NCBI RefSeq assembly: GCF_030653815.1
Contig: NZ_JAURYQ010000031.1
Coordinates: 62,001 to 126,000, forward strand
DNA length: 64,000 nt
Direction: 5' to 3'
Origin: Rhodoferax sp.
GTDB taxonomy: Bacteria > Pseudomonadota > Gammaproteobacteria > Burkholderiales > Burkholderiaceae_C
Under the pieces are notes generated by a model. It was not told where the DNA came from and did not search any database. It saw nothing but the letters and a program-made list of their open reading frames with translations. The number at the start of each line of letters is the position of its first letter. Positions within the stretch are counted from its first letter, which is position 1. Of this stretch, positions 28,258 to 37,086 are shown piece by piece. A program made the position numbers and the translations under genes.

Positions 28258-30483
28258 TCAGTCAGATGCCTTGGGTTGCCAGCGCTTGAGCAGCAGTGCG
28301 TTGCTCATCACGCTCACCGAACTCAGCGCCATGGCGGCACCGGCCATCACCGGGTTCAAAAAGCCGAATGCGGCCAGCGGAATACCTGCCACGTTGTAAA
28401 CAAAGGCCCAAAACAGGTTTTGCCGTATCTTGGCGACAGTGCGGTCCGAAATATCCAGCGCAGCAGCCACCAGCGCCAGGTCACCGCGCATCAGCGTGAT
28501 GCCGGCTGCGTGCATGGCGACATCGGTGCCACCGCCCACATTGGCCATGGCCATGCCGACGTCAGCAGCGGCCAGCGCAGGGGCATCGTTGACCCCATCG
28601 CCCACCATCACCACGGTCAGGCCCTGTTGCTTGAGGCGGGTGATATGTTCGGCCTTGTCGCCCGGCAGCACGTCGCTGATGACCTCATCGGGCTGTAAAC
28701 CGACGCGTTGAGCCATGGCCTGTGCCGCGCCTGAGTTGTCCCCCGACAGCATCATGACCCGGATACCGCGTGCCCGTAACGTGGCAATGGCGGCGCTGGC
28801 CTCGGCCTTGGGTTCATCGCCAAAAGCCAGCAGCGCCAGCGCCCGCAAGCTTGCCGGGGTCTGTTGCGCCATCGCCGCCAGCGTGGCTCCCCGGGTTGCC
28901 AAGATTTTTCGGCGTTCATCCAGTTCACCAAAATGCACGCCCAGCTCATCCATCCAGCGCACGCTGCCAATGACGTAATCGCCGCCATTGACCTGGCCAC
29001 GCAGGCCCTTGCCCGGTGTGCTTTGCAATTGAGTCACCGCAGGCAAGGCCAGTTGTTTATCCTGGGCCGCTGTGACCACGGCTCGGGCCAGCGGGTGACC
29101 GCTGCCGCTTTGCAACGCAGCGGCCAGGGTCAACAGTGCATCCTGATCGGCATTGTCCGGCACCACAAAATCAGTCAGGCGCGCCTGTCCCAGCGTCAGC
29201 GTACCGGTCTTGTCGAACACCACCACTTCGGCCTTGTGGGCCAGCTCCAGCGCCTGCGCGTCCTTGATCAAAATACCGTGTTTGGCGGCCACGCCGGTGC
29301 CCGCCATGATGGCCGCGGGCGTGGCCAACCCCAGGGCGCAGGGGCAGGCAATCACCAGCACGGTGACGGCATTGATGACAGCCACTTCGAATGCTGCGCC
29401 ACTGAGCCACCAGCCCAGCAGCGTGAGCAGCGCCAGCACCAGCACCACAGGCACAAACACGGCGCTCACCTTGTCGACCAGGCGCTGAATGGGCGCTTTG
29501 GCCGCCTGCGCATCTTCCACCAGCCGGATGATGCCCGCCAGCACGGTGTCGACACCGGTGGCGCTTACCTGCACGATGACCCGGCCATCGCCATTGAGCG
29601 TGCCACCTGTCACCTTGTCGTTGAGCGTTTTGGTTACCGGCAGCGGTTCGCCTGTGAGCATCGATTCATCAACCTGGGTTTGGCCCTCCCTGACCCGGCC
29701 GTCCACGGCAAAGCGCTCACCCGGGCGCACCACCAGTTCGTCGCCGACCAGTACTTCGTCAATCGGCACATCGACCTCGCCGTCCAGCCCCAGTAAATGC
29801 GCTGTCTCGGGCCGCAAGGCGTGTAACGCGCGAATGGCCGAGGTGGTCTGGCGCTTGGCGCGGGCCTCGAGCCACTTGCCCAACAGCACCAATGTGATCA
29901 CCACGGCCGAGGCTTCAAAATAGAGGTGCGGCATGGTGCCGGGGTCAGCGCTTAGCCACAGCCAGACCGACAGCGCCCAGCCGGCACTGGTGCCCATGGC
30001 CACCAGCAGATCCATGTTGCCGCTCAGCGCCTTGAGTGAATGCCAGCCCGCCTTGTAAAAACGTGCGCCCAGAATGAACTGCACCGGCGTCGCCAGCACG
30101 AACTGCAGCCAGGCCGGCAACATCCAGTGCTGGCCAAACAAATCACCCAGCATCGGCAACATCAGCGGCAAAGACAACGCCAGGCCGAGTGCTACAGGAC
30201 CAAAGCCGGCCCAACTTGATTCAGCAGGTGCGTCGATGGCGGCATTGGCAGCTACCGGCTCGTAGCCGGCATCGCGCACGGCACGGCGCAGCCGTGCCTC
30301 GATCTGGTCCGACGGCAGCACCATCACACGGGCCGATTCGGTGGCCAGATTGACGCTGACTTCTTGCACCCCAGGCACTTTTTTCAGGGCACGCTCGGCC
30401 CGGCCCACGCACGATGCGCAAGTCATGCCGTGGATGCCAAGGTCGATACGCAGGGTGTCCGTTGGAGTTTGGGATGTGTTCAT
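28258..30483 (-). CDS. copA: Copper-translocating P1B-type ATPase
   Basis: A 741-residue heavy-metal ATPase. Domains in order: an N-terminal metal-binding domain ([24 protein letters not shown]), eight predicted helices with the CPC motif ([15 protein letters not shown]) typical of Cu(I) pumps, the phosphorylation motif [10 protein letters not shown], the P-domain HP motif ([10 protein letters not shown]) and the hinge [19 protein letters not shown]. It exports Cu(I) from the cytoplasm. ATG 30483 is chosen over an upstream TTG. A CopZ-like chaperone is encoded divergently 76 bases away. Confidence 0.95.
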   Translation of the reverse strand: MNTSQTPTDTLRIDLGIHGMTCASCVGRAERALKKVPGVQEVSVNLATESARVMVLPSDQIEARLRRAVRDAGYEPVAANAAIDAPAESSWAGFGPVALGLALSLPLMLPMLGDLFGQHWMLPAWLQFVLATPVQFILGARFYKAGWHSLKALSGNMDLLVAMGTSAGWALSVWLWLSADPGTMPHLYFEASAVVITLVLLGKWLEARAKRQTTSAIRALHALRPETAHLLGLDGEVDVPIDEVLVGDELVVRPGERFAVDGRVREGQTQVDESMLTGEPLPVTKTLNDKVTGGTLNGDGRVIVQVSATGVDTVLAGIIRLVEDAQAAKAPIQRLVDKVSAVFVPVVLVLALLTLLGWWLSGAAFEVAVINAVTVLVIACPCALGLATPAAIMAGTGVAAKHGILIKDAQALELAHKAEVVVFDKTGTLTLGQARLTDFVVPDNADQDALLTLAAALQSGSGHPLARAVVTAAQDKQLALPAVTQLQSTPGKGLRGQVNGGDYVIGSVRWMDELGVHFGELDERRKILATRGATLAAMAQQTPASLRALALLAFGDEPKAEASAAIATLRARGIRVMMLSGDNSGAAQAMAQRVGLQPDEVISDVLPGDKAEHITRLKQQGLTVVMVGDGVNDAPALAAADVGMAMANVGGGTDVAMHAAGITLMRGDLALVAAALDISDRTVAKIRQNLFWAFVYNVAGIPLAAFGFLNPVMAGAAMALSSVSVMSNALLLKRWQPKASD

Positions 30484-30559
30484 TAAGCTTAAGCCTGAGT
30501 TTGCTGACAAGGTTCACAATACGCGCTTTGGTTGTCTCCGTATTTTCAAGGGATTTGAA

Positions 30560-30757
30560 ATGAAGCAAATTTTTACCGTCACGGGCATGACCTGTGAGCA
30601 TTGTGAAAAGGCGGTTGTTCGTGCGGTGCGACAGCTCGACCGCGCCGCAGAGGTGAAAGCCGACCGCACCCAGAACAGGGTTGAAGTGGATTCCGAGCAG
30701 CCACGTGAGGCCCTGGCCCAGGCCATCGCTGAAGAAGGTTACAGCGTGGCAGCGTGA
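30560..30757 (+). CDS. Heavy-metal-associated (CopZ-like) copper chaperone
   Basis: A 65-residue HMA-domain protein with the metal motif TGMTCEHCEKAVVRAV (CXXC = CEHC) and the beta-alpha-beta-beta-alpha-beta layout ending in EEGYSVAA. AAGGGA precedes the ATG at 30560; the longer ORF in the track reads back into the copA promoter. It probably hands Cu(I) to the divergent ATPase. The Crp/Fnr regulator begins 12 bases downstream. Confidence 0.9.
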   Translation: MKQIFTVTGMTCEHCEKAVVRAVRQLDRAAEVKADRTQNRVEVDSEQPREALAQAIAEEGYSVAA

Positions 30758-30769
30758 GGCCCGCCATAT

Positions 30770-31438
30770 ATGAACGCTTTGGCTTCGATGGCGCTGCTGA
30801 TTGACTTATACCCGTCACTGGCCCAGGTTCAGCCCGCGCCAGCGGCACCGGAATCAGGGCTGCAGCCCTTTGAGGTGCCTGCCAACACCGTGTTGTTCAG
30901 CGAAAACGCGCCGTGCCAGGGCTTTCCGCTGGTGTTGCAAGGGGAAATCAAGGTCTCGCGCCATTCGGGTGATGGGCGCTCGCTGGAACTTTACCGTGTG
31001 GTCCCGGGCGAGTTGTGCCTGGTCTCAAGCGCCTGCCTGTTTCGCGCCCAGCCGCTCACTGCCTTTGGCATCACCACCAAAGCCAGCACGCTGTTGCTGG
31101 TCAAACCGGATGTTTTCACGCGCTGGCTTGAACAGCCCGCATTTCGCGACGAGGTGCTGGGCCTGTTTGCCGAACGCATGGCGGACCTGACCAGCCTGAT
31201 TGACGCGGTGGCGTTTCAACGGCTGGACCGTCGCCTGGCCGCGGCGTTGCTGGGGCGCGGTCAACAGCTTAACCTGACCCACCAGACCCTGGCTGACGAA
31301 CTCGGCACGGTGCGCGAAATGGTGACCCGCTTGCTGCGCCGCTTTGAGCGCGAGGGCTGGGTCAGCCTGGGCCGCGAGCAAATTCAAATCGTCAATGGCG
31401 CCGCCTTGCGGACCCTCGTGAGCACCCAACCGACGTGA
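30770..31438 (+). CDS. Crp/Fnr-family transcriptional regulator
   Basis: A 222-residue regulator with an N-terminal cyclic-nucleotide-binding-like beta-roll (PANTVLFSENAPCQGFPLVLQGEIKVSRHSGDGRSLELYRVVPGEL) and a C-terminal HTH (LTHQTLADELGTVREMVTRLLRRFEREGWVSL). The spaced N-terminal cysteine cluster of true FNR is not evident. Some internal cysteines (GELCLVSSACLF) could sense redox or metal. It lies between the copper chaperone and the DUF2892 gene, upstream of which is a GTGAC-N4-GTCAC palindrome of the type such proteins bind. The start could alternatively be the ATG at 30788. Confidence 0.88.
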   Translation: MNALASMALLIDLYPSLAQVQPAPAAPESGLQPFEVPANTVLFSENAPCQGFPLVLQGEIKVSRHSGDGRSLELYRVVPGELCLVSSACLFRAQPLTAFGITTKASTLLLVKPDVFTRWLEQPAFRDEVLGLFAERMADLTSLIDAVAFQRLDRRLAAALLGRGQQLNLTHQTLADELGTVREMVTRLLRRFEREGWVSLGREQIQIVNGAALRTLVSTQPT

Positions 31439-31452
31439 ACACGCTCAGCTGG

Positions 31453-31466
31453 GTGACTTGAGTCAC
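31453..31466. promoter_or_regulatory. Crp/Fnr-type palindrome upstream of the DUF2892 gene
   Basis: GTGACTTGAGTCAC is a perfect inverted repeat (GTGAC-TTGA-GTCAC) about 67 bases upstream of the DUF2892 start and just after the Crp/Fnr regulator gene. Its architecture (5-4-5) matches Crp/Fnr-family operators. Confidence 0.45.
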
Positions 31467-31532
31467 AGACCTGCTGGCCGATTGGCGTTGTAATCAGCCC
31501 TGTGTTTTTTCACCTGACCTCAAGGAGTTTTC

Positions 31533-31724
31533 ATGAAATCAAATGTTGGCGGTATTGACCGCATTTTGCGCATTGTTCTCGGCCTGGTGCTGATTGGTTT
31601 GACCCTGACCGGCACCATCGGTGTCTGGGGTTGGCTGGGTGTGGTGCCGCTGGCCACGGGAGCCATTGGCTGGTGCCCGCCCTATGCCATCTTTGGTTGG
31701 AACACCTGCTCGGTGAAAAAATAG
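31533..31724 (+). CDS. DUF2892 (YgaP-like) inner-membrane protein
   Basis: A 63-residue protein starting MKSNVGGIDRILRIVLGLVLIGL, the DUF2892 signature, with two membrane helices and a conserved GWCPPYAIFGWNTC ending with two cysteines. The domain is the membrane part of YgaP, where it is joined to a rhodanese. Function is not established; a role in sulfur or thiol handling has been suggested from the YgaP fusion. AAGGAG precedes the ATG. Its neighbour is a Crp/Fnr regulator, likely its controller. Confidence 0.85.
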   Translation: MKSNVGGIDRILRIVLGLVLIGLTLTGTIGVWGWLGVVPLATGAIGWCPPYAIFGWNTCSVKK

Positions 31725-31746
31725 GCGAAAAAACAAATGAACGCTC

Positions 31747-31773
31747 AAAAAGCGGCTTTAAGCCGCTTTTTTT
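31747..31773 (+). terminator. Intrinsic terminator after the DUF2892 gene
   Basis: AAAAGCGGCTT-TAAGCCGCTTTTTTT: a stable GC stem followed by a T run, about 20 bases after the stop. Confidence 0.92.
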
Positions 31774-31892
31774 CGTTCCAACCGACGATCAGACTCTGGA
31801 ACGAAGGATCCAGCGGAAACAAAACAACTGAATTTTGAAAAATCCATAAATGCTTTACTAAGCATGTAAATATATAAATTATTCTAAATGTG

Positions 31893-31906
31893 TTGATTTA
31901 AATCAG
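31893..31906. promoter_or_regulatory. FNR-like box upstream of the octaheme cytochrome
   Basis: TTGATTTAAATCAG matches the FNR consensus TTGAT-N4-ATCAA at nine of ten defined positions. It ends 98 bases before the octaheme cytochrome start, a usual distance for an activator site plus leader. The surrounding 31774-32004 is AT-rich and has no ORF. Confidence 0.65.
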
Positions 31907-32004
31907 AGATTTAAGCAGGGGCGGTATTAGTATTAACCCTATGTTGTTGCTGTTGGTTTGCAACGGCTTCCAGCGAACAGCATTTGACTAGTACGGAGTT
32001 CTTG

Positions 32005-33606
32005 ATGCGTATACCGAATTTCTTAATCGGCGTTTTAACCGCCATTTTTTTGCTTCAATCAGCTTCGGCAGTCACTGAAACAACCCCGCTCAAGGTGCCT
32101 CAATCCACCGCGGATCACAGCAAGTTCAAAATTCTGGACCAGGATTTTGCTTCTGGCCCCGACGTGACAAAGGCTTGTTTGAGCTGCCACACCGAGGCTT
32201 CCAAGCAAATCCATCAGACCCAGCATTGGAAATGGGAATACGTCAACCCGGAAACCAAGCAGGTACTGGGTAAAAAACACGTCGTCAACAACTTTTGTAC
32301 GTCGGTGAAATCAAACGAAGCGGCCTGCAACAGCTGCCACATTGGCTACGGCTGGAAAGACGACACGTTTGACTTTGCCTCGCAAGAAAACGTGGACTGC
32401 CTGGCCTGTCATGACCACACTGGCAAGTATTCCAAACCGAGTGGTTTTGCCGGCAACCCGGTGGCCAAGGACACTGAGTTTCCCGCCGGTTCGGGCAAGA
32501 TCGTCAGGGGCATCAATCTGAAAGAAATTGCCCAGAAAGTCGGTCCCACCACACGCAATACCTGCGGTGCATGCCATTTCAAGGGCGGCGGCGGTGACGG
32601 CGTCAAACACGGCGATCTGGACAGCTCGCTCGAGGCACCGGACAAGGCGCTTGACGTGCACATGGATGTCGATGGGCTGAATTTTTCCTGCGCCACCTGC
32701 CACAAGACCGATGGCCACCAGGTGTCGGGCAGTCGCTATGCCCCCACGGCCAAGGACAAGGAAGCTGCACACCTGCGCGGCGCCGGCAACAAGACCAATC
32801 CCGCCACCTGCCAGGCTTGCCACGGCCAGGCACCGCACCAGGTGGCCAAGCTCAATGATCACACCGCCAAAATCGCATGCCAGACCTGCCACATTCCAGC
32901 CTTCGCGCGTGGCGGTGTTCCAACCAAGATGACCTGGGACTGGTCGACCGCCGGCAAGCTTGACAAGGATGGCAAATTCCAGACCCTGCGCGACGAAAAC
33001 GACTATGACACCTACATGACGATCAAGGGCGACTTCACCTGGGCCGAGAACGTCACACCTGAATACGTCTGGTTCAACGGCACGAACAAATACACCTTGA
33101 TCGGCGACAAGATCGAGAAGGGCGACAAGCCGATTCAGATCAACGGCTTTGAGGGCAGCGCGACCGATGGCAAGTCCATGATCTGGCCGATCAAGGTGTT
33201 CCGCGGCAAGCAGCAATACGATCCCATCAACAAGTCGCTGGTCATCACCCACCTGGCGGGCAATGACGACACGGCCTATTGGAAAAACCTGGATTGGGTG
33301 AAAGCGGTAGAGGCTGGTATGGCCAAGGGCGGCGTCAAGTTCTCTGGTCAGGTGGACTTTATCGAGACCGAGAGCATGTGGGCGATCAATCACATGGTGG
33401 CGCCGAAAGAAAAAGCGCTGGGTTGTGTCGAGTGCCACGCCAACGCCGGTCGGCTAAACCAGATTGATGGTGTCTATATGCCGGGCCGCAGCCGCGACCA
33501 CGCCCAGTGGCTCGAAATCGGGGGTTGGTTACTGGCCACCCTGACCCTGCTCGGGGTCCTCGGTCATGGCTTGATTCGCATCGTGGCGAACAAGCGCAAT
33601 CGTTAA
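32005..33606 (+). CDS. Octaheme c-type cytochrome, tetrathionate-reductase (OTR) family, membrane-anchored
   Basis: A 533-residue periplasmic cytochrome with a signal peptide (MRIPNFLIGVLTAIFLLQSASA). Eight heme motifs are visible: CLSCH, CNSCH, CLACH, CGACH, CATCH, CQACH, CQTCH, CVECH. The sequence NNFCTSVKSNEAACNSCHIGYGW, with a non-heme cysteine and lysine near heme 2, is characteristic of the OTR family, where these flank the catalytic heme. OTR from Shewanella reduces tetrathionate, nitrite and hydroxylamine in vitro. A C-terminal helix (WLEIGGWLLATLTLLGVLGHGLI) would anchor it. ATG 32005 has GGAG upstream. The cytochrome b gene follows after 14 bases, implying electrons from quinol. Confidence 0.88.
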   Translation: MRIPNFLIGVLTAIFLLQSASAVTETTPLKVPQSTADHSKFKILDQDFASGPDVTKACLSCHTEASKQIHQTQHWKWEYVNPETKQVLGKKHVVNNFCTSVKSNEAACNSCHIGYGWKDDTFDFASQENVDCLACHDHTGKYSKPSGFAGNPVAKDTEFPAGSGKIVRGINLKEIAQKVGPTTRNTCGACHFKGGGGDGVKHGDLDSSLEAPDKALDVHMDVDGLNFSCATCHKTDGHQVSGSRYAPTAKDKEAAHLRGAGNKTNPATCQACHGQAPHQVAKLNDHTAKIACQTCHIPAFARGGVPTKMTWDWSTAGKLDKDGKFQTLRDENDYDTYMTIKGDFTWAENVTPEYVWFNGTNKYTLIGDKIEKGDKPIQINGFEGSATDGKSMIWPIKVFRGKQQYDPINKSLVITHLAGNDDTAYWKNLDWVKAVEAGMAKGGVKFSGQVDFIETESMWAINHMVAPKEKALGCVECHANAGRLNQIDGVYMPGRSRDHAQWLEIGGWLLATLTLLGVLGHGLIRIVANKRNR

Positions 33607-33620
33607 TCAGGAGACCCATC

Positions 33621-34241
33621 ATGGCACGCGTTTATCTCTTCAAACCCTTCGAGCGGTTCTGGCACTGGTGCCAGGCTGCACTGATCATTTTCATGCTGCT
33701 GACCGGTTTCGAAGTCCATGGAACCTATTCCCTCTTCGGCTTCGAAAAGGCGGTGGCTTACCACACCATTGCCGCCTGGACCTTGGTGGGGCTGTGGATC
33801 TTTGCCATCTTCTGGCATGTCACTTCCGGCGAGTGGCGCCATTACATCCCGACCACCCACAATATCTTTGTCATTGCGAAATATTACTCATCGGGCATCT
33901 TCAAGGACGAGCCGCATCCATTCCGCCCCAGCCTGAGTAACAAACATAACCCGCTACAACGCCTGACCTATCTGGCCGTGCTGACGCTGCTCAGTCCGCT
34001 ACTCTGGTTGACCGGCTGGCTCTATCTGTTTTACGCCGACTGGCAGGCTTGGGGATTGGGGAAACTGCAACTGCAATGGATTGCGACCAGCCATACGCTG
34101 GGTGCCTTCCTGATGTTGGCCTTCCTGATCTCGCACCTGTATCTGGCCACCACCGGCCACAAGATCACCTCGCAGGTGAAGGCCATGATTACCGGTTGGG
34201 AAGACCTCGGGGACGACGCTGCACCTGGAAAAAAACATTAA
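33621..34241 (+). CDS. Cytochrome b561-type membrane subunit
   Basis: A 206-residue protein with four membrane helices (WHWCQAALIIFMLLTGFEVHG; VAYHTIAAWTLVGLWIFAIFWHVTSGEW; LTYLAVLTLLSPLLWLTGWLYL; LGAFLMLAFLISHLYLATTGHK). Histidines in helices 1, 2 and 4 are in the right places for two b hemes. It belongs to the Ni-Fe hydrogenase b-type/formate dehydrogenase gamma-like family. It probably oxidises quinol and passes electrons to the octaheme cytochrome encoded just upstream. The ATG at 33621 has CAGGAG upstream; the longer track ORF overlaps the octaheme gene. Confidence 0.9.
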   Translation: MARVYLFKPFERFWHWCQAALIIFMLLTGFEVHGTYSLFGFEKAVAYHTIAAWTLVGLWIFAIFWHVTSGEWRHYIPTTHNIFVIAKYYSSGIFKDEPHPFRPSLSNKHNPLQRLTYLAVLTLLSPLLWLTGWLYLFYADWQAWGLGKLQLQWIATSHTLGAFLMLAFLISHLYLATTGHKITSQVKAMITGWEDLGDDAAPGKKH

Positions 34242-34284
34242 CGCGGCACATAAATTTTTATTGTTTAAACACTTGGAGTTATTC

Positions 34285-36060
34285 ATGGACAAGAGGTTTC
34301 AGAAAAAACTGCTGGTCGCATTGATCACAGGCATGTTGATGCCGCTGGCCGCCAGCGCGGCAGATGCTGATTTGATGAGCAAGATTGAGGCAATGTCGCG
34401 CGAACTGGAGGCCTTGAAAGCCCAAGTCAAGGCGAACGAAGTCAAGTCGGCCCAGACGGCAGAGCAAGTCAAGGCGGTGGCCGCCAAGACCGAGTCAACC
34501 GAGGTCGCCGAACTGAAGAGCCAGGTCACCAGGCTGGAAGGTAAATCGCTCAGCAAGTGGCTCACCATTGGCGGTGATTACCGTTTTCGCTACGACTACC
34601 TGGAAGGGCAGAGCAAGACCTTTACCGATGTCTCGGCAACCTTTGCCAATGCGCAGACTTCGCTGCAAACAGCCATGCTTACGGATACGACCGGCACCGC
34701 CGCAGCGAACCTGGCTGGGTTGGCTCAATTCAGCAGTGCCATGATGGGCGTCCAAACCTACGATCAGGCGGTCGCATTCCAGCCGATGGTCGACGGAATG
34801 ATGCCAGCTTTGGGCGCCTATGCCGTGACGGTTCCCGCCTACAAACCCAAAAACTCCAGCCTCTACAGCAACCGCTTCAACCTCAACCTGAACGCCAAGG
34901 CAACGCAGGATGTGTCGGTCACCGCCAACCTGGCCATGTACAAAGTGTTTGGTTCACAGACTGACAGCGCCGTCACCAATGCCGGCAGCGCGCCGTTTTT
35001 TGCCGACCGGGTCGGTGTCTTTGATGGCACGCTCAGCCATGTGCCCTCCAGCAGCAACCTGAATGTGGACCGCGTCTATGCCACCTGGAGCAACATTGCC
35101 GACCAGGAAATGTGGTTGTCGGTGGGGCGCAGGCCGTCGACCGGCGGTGCGCCGAGCAATTTGCGCAACAACACGGCAGTTCGACCCGGCAATGGCGGCA
35201 CACCCTCGTTGCTGGTGGACTACGCCTTTGACGGCGTCACCCTGGGTTATGCACCCGAGATTGATGCCCTGCCGGGTGCCTATGCCAAGTTCTGCTACGG
35301 TCGTGGGTTTGAGAGCGGTTTTACCGACTTTACCGGCAACTCGCTCGAAGACACCGACATGGTGGGCATCTCTGTGGTGCCGATCGACACCGACCCGCTG
35401 CGTGTCTGGCTGCAGTGGAACCGCGGCATGAACATCTTTGATGCGCCCACCATGAGCAACACCTATTTTGGCAACACGGCGCCGAAAACCAATCTGGGTG
35501 ACATCGACTGGTTTGGTGTCGGCTTCATGAGCACGCACAAGAATGTCGGACCTGGCACCCTGCAGGTTTTTGGCGATGTGGGCATGAGCATCACGCGCCC
35601 GAACAACAATGTGTCAGCCCAGTTTGGCTTTCAGGGTTTGATGACCGGTGCTTTTTTCAACCCGGAAGCGCCCAGCACCAAGAAGGGCACCGCAGTGGCC
35701 CTTGGCGTGCGGTATGACCTGCCTTCGCGGTCCAAGTTTGGTTTCGAGTGGAACCATGGCTCGAAAAACTGGATCACCTTTGCCCCGGCCGCAGACGACA
35801 TGTGGACCGCCAAAATGGGTACCCGTGGCGACGTTTATGAAGCCTATTACATCCAGGAACTGGACCGCCAGCCCATTTCAAGCTTCTTCAGCAAGGCGTT
35901 TTTCCGCGTTGGTGTGCAGTACTACAAGTTTGACTACACCGGCAGCAACAACTGGGTTGGCGCACCGGTTGCCATCGGCGATGTCAATGGCAACCTGATG
36001 ACCACCACGCCGCTGGAAGACGCCACCAACCTGTATGCCACTTTTGAAGTCAAGTTCTGA
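34285..36060 (+). CDS. Outer-membrane beta-barrel protein with N-terminal coiled coil (DUF3373-like)
   Basis: A 591-residue exported protein. After the signal peptide (LLVALITGMLMPLAASA) comes a coiled-coil stretch (LMSKIEAMSRELEALKAQVKANEVKSAQ...ELKSQVTRLEG), then a long barrel-like region beginning LTIGGDYRFRYDYLEG and ending in the aromatic-terminated strand NLYATFEVKF, as outer-membrane proteins do. This layout matches the DUF3373 putative porins found with cytochromes in Geobacter-type genomes; the family name is from memory. It follows the cytochrome b gene and could be the porin or conduit for the respiratory module. Its substrate is not known. Confidence 0.7.
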   Translation: MDKRFQKKLLVALITGMLMPLAASAADADLMSKIEAMSRELEALKAQVKANEVKSAQTAEQVKAVAAKTESTEVAELKSQVTRLEGKSLSKWLTIGGDYRFRYDYLEGQSKTFTDVSATFANAQTSLQTAMLTDTTGTAAANLAGLAQFSSAMMGVQTYDQAVAFQPMVDGMMPALGAYAVTVPAYKPKNSSLYSNRFNLNLNAKATQDVSVTANLAMYKVFGSQTDSAVTNAGSAPFFADRVGVFDGTLSHVPSSSNLNVDRVYATWSNIADQEMWLSVGRRPSTGGAPSNLRNNTAVRPGNGGTPSLLVDYAFDGVTLGYAPEIDALPGAYAKFCYGRGFESGFTDFTGNSLEDTDMVGISVVPIDTDPLRVWLQWNRGMNIFDAPTMSNTYFGNTAPKTNLGDIDWFGVGFMSTHKNVGPGTLQVFGDVGMSITRPNNNVSAQFGFQGLMTGAFFNPEAPSTKKGTAVALGVRYDLPSRSKFGFEWNHGSKNWITFAPAADDMWTAKMGTRGDVYEAYYIQELDRQPISSFFSKAFFRVGVQYYKFDYTGSNNWVGAPVAIGDVNGNLMTTTPLEDATNLYATFEVKF

Positions 36061-36093
36061 TCTTTACCCATTCATTTCATTTAGGAGTACACC

Positions 36094-36414
36094 ATGAAAT
36101 CCAAACTTTCTTCCCTGATCATCGCCGCCGTGCTGGGCCTGTCCGGCGCAGCCTTTAGCGTCAATGCCTTGGCCGACGAAGGCAAGCTGGTCGGCCCGAT
36201 CACCAAGATCACGATGGCCGCTGACGGCAAGTCGGCCACCGCCGTTCTGAAGGACGTCAAGGCTGGCACACCTGTCACCATCACCATCACCGATGACCTG
36301 ACCCTGGAGAAATTCAAGGACAAGCGCATTGTCGAAGGCGACGAGATCCGGGCCCGCTTCGAAAAAGACGGCAAAAACACCAGCAAGTCGTTCAAGAAGA
36401 CGGCCGGATGCTGA
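36094..36414 (+). CDS. Small exported protein of unknown function
   Basis: A 106-residue protein with a signal peptide (MKSKLSSLIIAAVLGLSGAAFSVNALA) and a small mature domain of about 78 residues, rich in lysine and threonine, likely all beta (KLVGPITKITMAADGKSATAVLKDVKAGTPVTITITDD), ending in GC. No known domain is recognised. It has a TTAGGAG ribosome site and sits between the barrel gene and the rhodanese gene, so it is probably part of the same operon. Confidence 0.75.
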   Translation: MKSKLSSLIIAAVLGLSGAAFSVNALADEGKLVGPITKITMAADGKSATAVLKDVKAGTPVTITITDDLTLEKFKDKRIVEGDEIRARFEKDGKNTSKSFKKTAGC

Positions 36415-36462
36415 GGCCAGCGCCAGGGTCGGTTGCTTTTCACTGACCCTGGGGTTCAAGCA

Positions 36463-37059
36463 ATGAACAAACGCATGGTCTGGGCTGTTGCGCTGGGCAT
36501 GGCCTGGGCCGGATGCGCGCAGGCCACGGACGACCAACCGCTGCGCATCACCCGGGACAGCACCGAGTTTGTGGTGCAAACGCCCGGCGGGCCCCTGGTG
36601 ATCAAGCGCAGCAAAACAGCCAGTGGCGTTGGTAAGGGCTTTGTGCAGGCGCTGGTGCCGCAGGTCGGCGTCACCCCGGTCACCGAGATCGAGGTGTTGC
36701 ACGCCCTCAACGACCCGGCCACCATGGTCATCGACATGCGCGACGAAGATGAGCCGCTGAAATCCACCATCCCCAACAGCTACCACATTCCCTACAACGA
36801 GCTGGAAGACCGGCTCGATGTGCTGGGTTGTCAACGCCGTTCAGATAAGTCCTGGGACTGCGCCAGAGCCATCAAGATCGTGGCGTTCTGTCATGGCCCG
36901 ATGTGCCTGCAAAGTCCCGCCGGCATCGCCATCATCGTGAGGATGGGCTATCCGGTCGAAAAAATCTCATACTACCGTGGTGGCATGACGGACTGGCAGG
37001 CGCTGGGCCTGACCACGGTCAGCGTCAACAGGCCACTGAGCACGCGACCGGTGCCCTGA
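36463..37059 (+). CDS. Exported rhodanese-like protein
   Basis: A 198-residue periplasmic protein with a signal peptide (MNKRMVWAVALGMAWAGCAQA). The rhodanese domain is seen in VTEIEVLHALNDPATMVIDMRDEDEPLKSTIPNSYHIPY and in the active-site region VAFCHGPMCLQSP, with candidate catalytic cysteines in CHGPMC. Rhodaneses transfer sulfane sulfur, so this may handle sulfur compounds related to the octaheme cytochrome upstream. The start ATG 36463 matches the signal peptide. Last gene of the module. Confidence 0.85.
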   Translation: MNKRMVWAVALGMAWAGCAQATDDQPLRITRDSTEFVVQTPGGPLVIKRSKTASGVGKGFVQALVPQVGVTPVTEIEVLHALNDPATMVIDMRDEDEPLKSTIPNSYHIPYNELEDRLDVLGCQRRSDKSWDCARAIKIVAFCHGPMCLQSPAGIAIIVRMGYPVEKISYYRGGMTDWQALGLTTVSVNRPLSTRPVP

Positions 37060-37086
37060 TTGGCCCAAGTAAGTGCCTGGCTTGAC

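Noticed and set aside
32311-33438. 375-codon minus-strand ORF opposite the octaheme cytochrome
   Set aside because: The eight CXXCH motifs on the plus strand show which frame is real.
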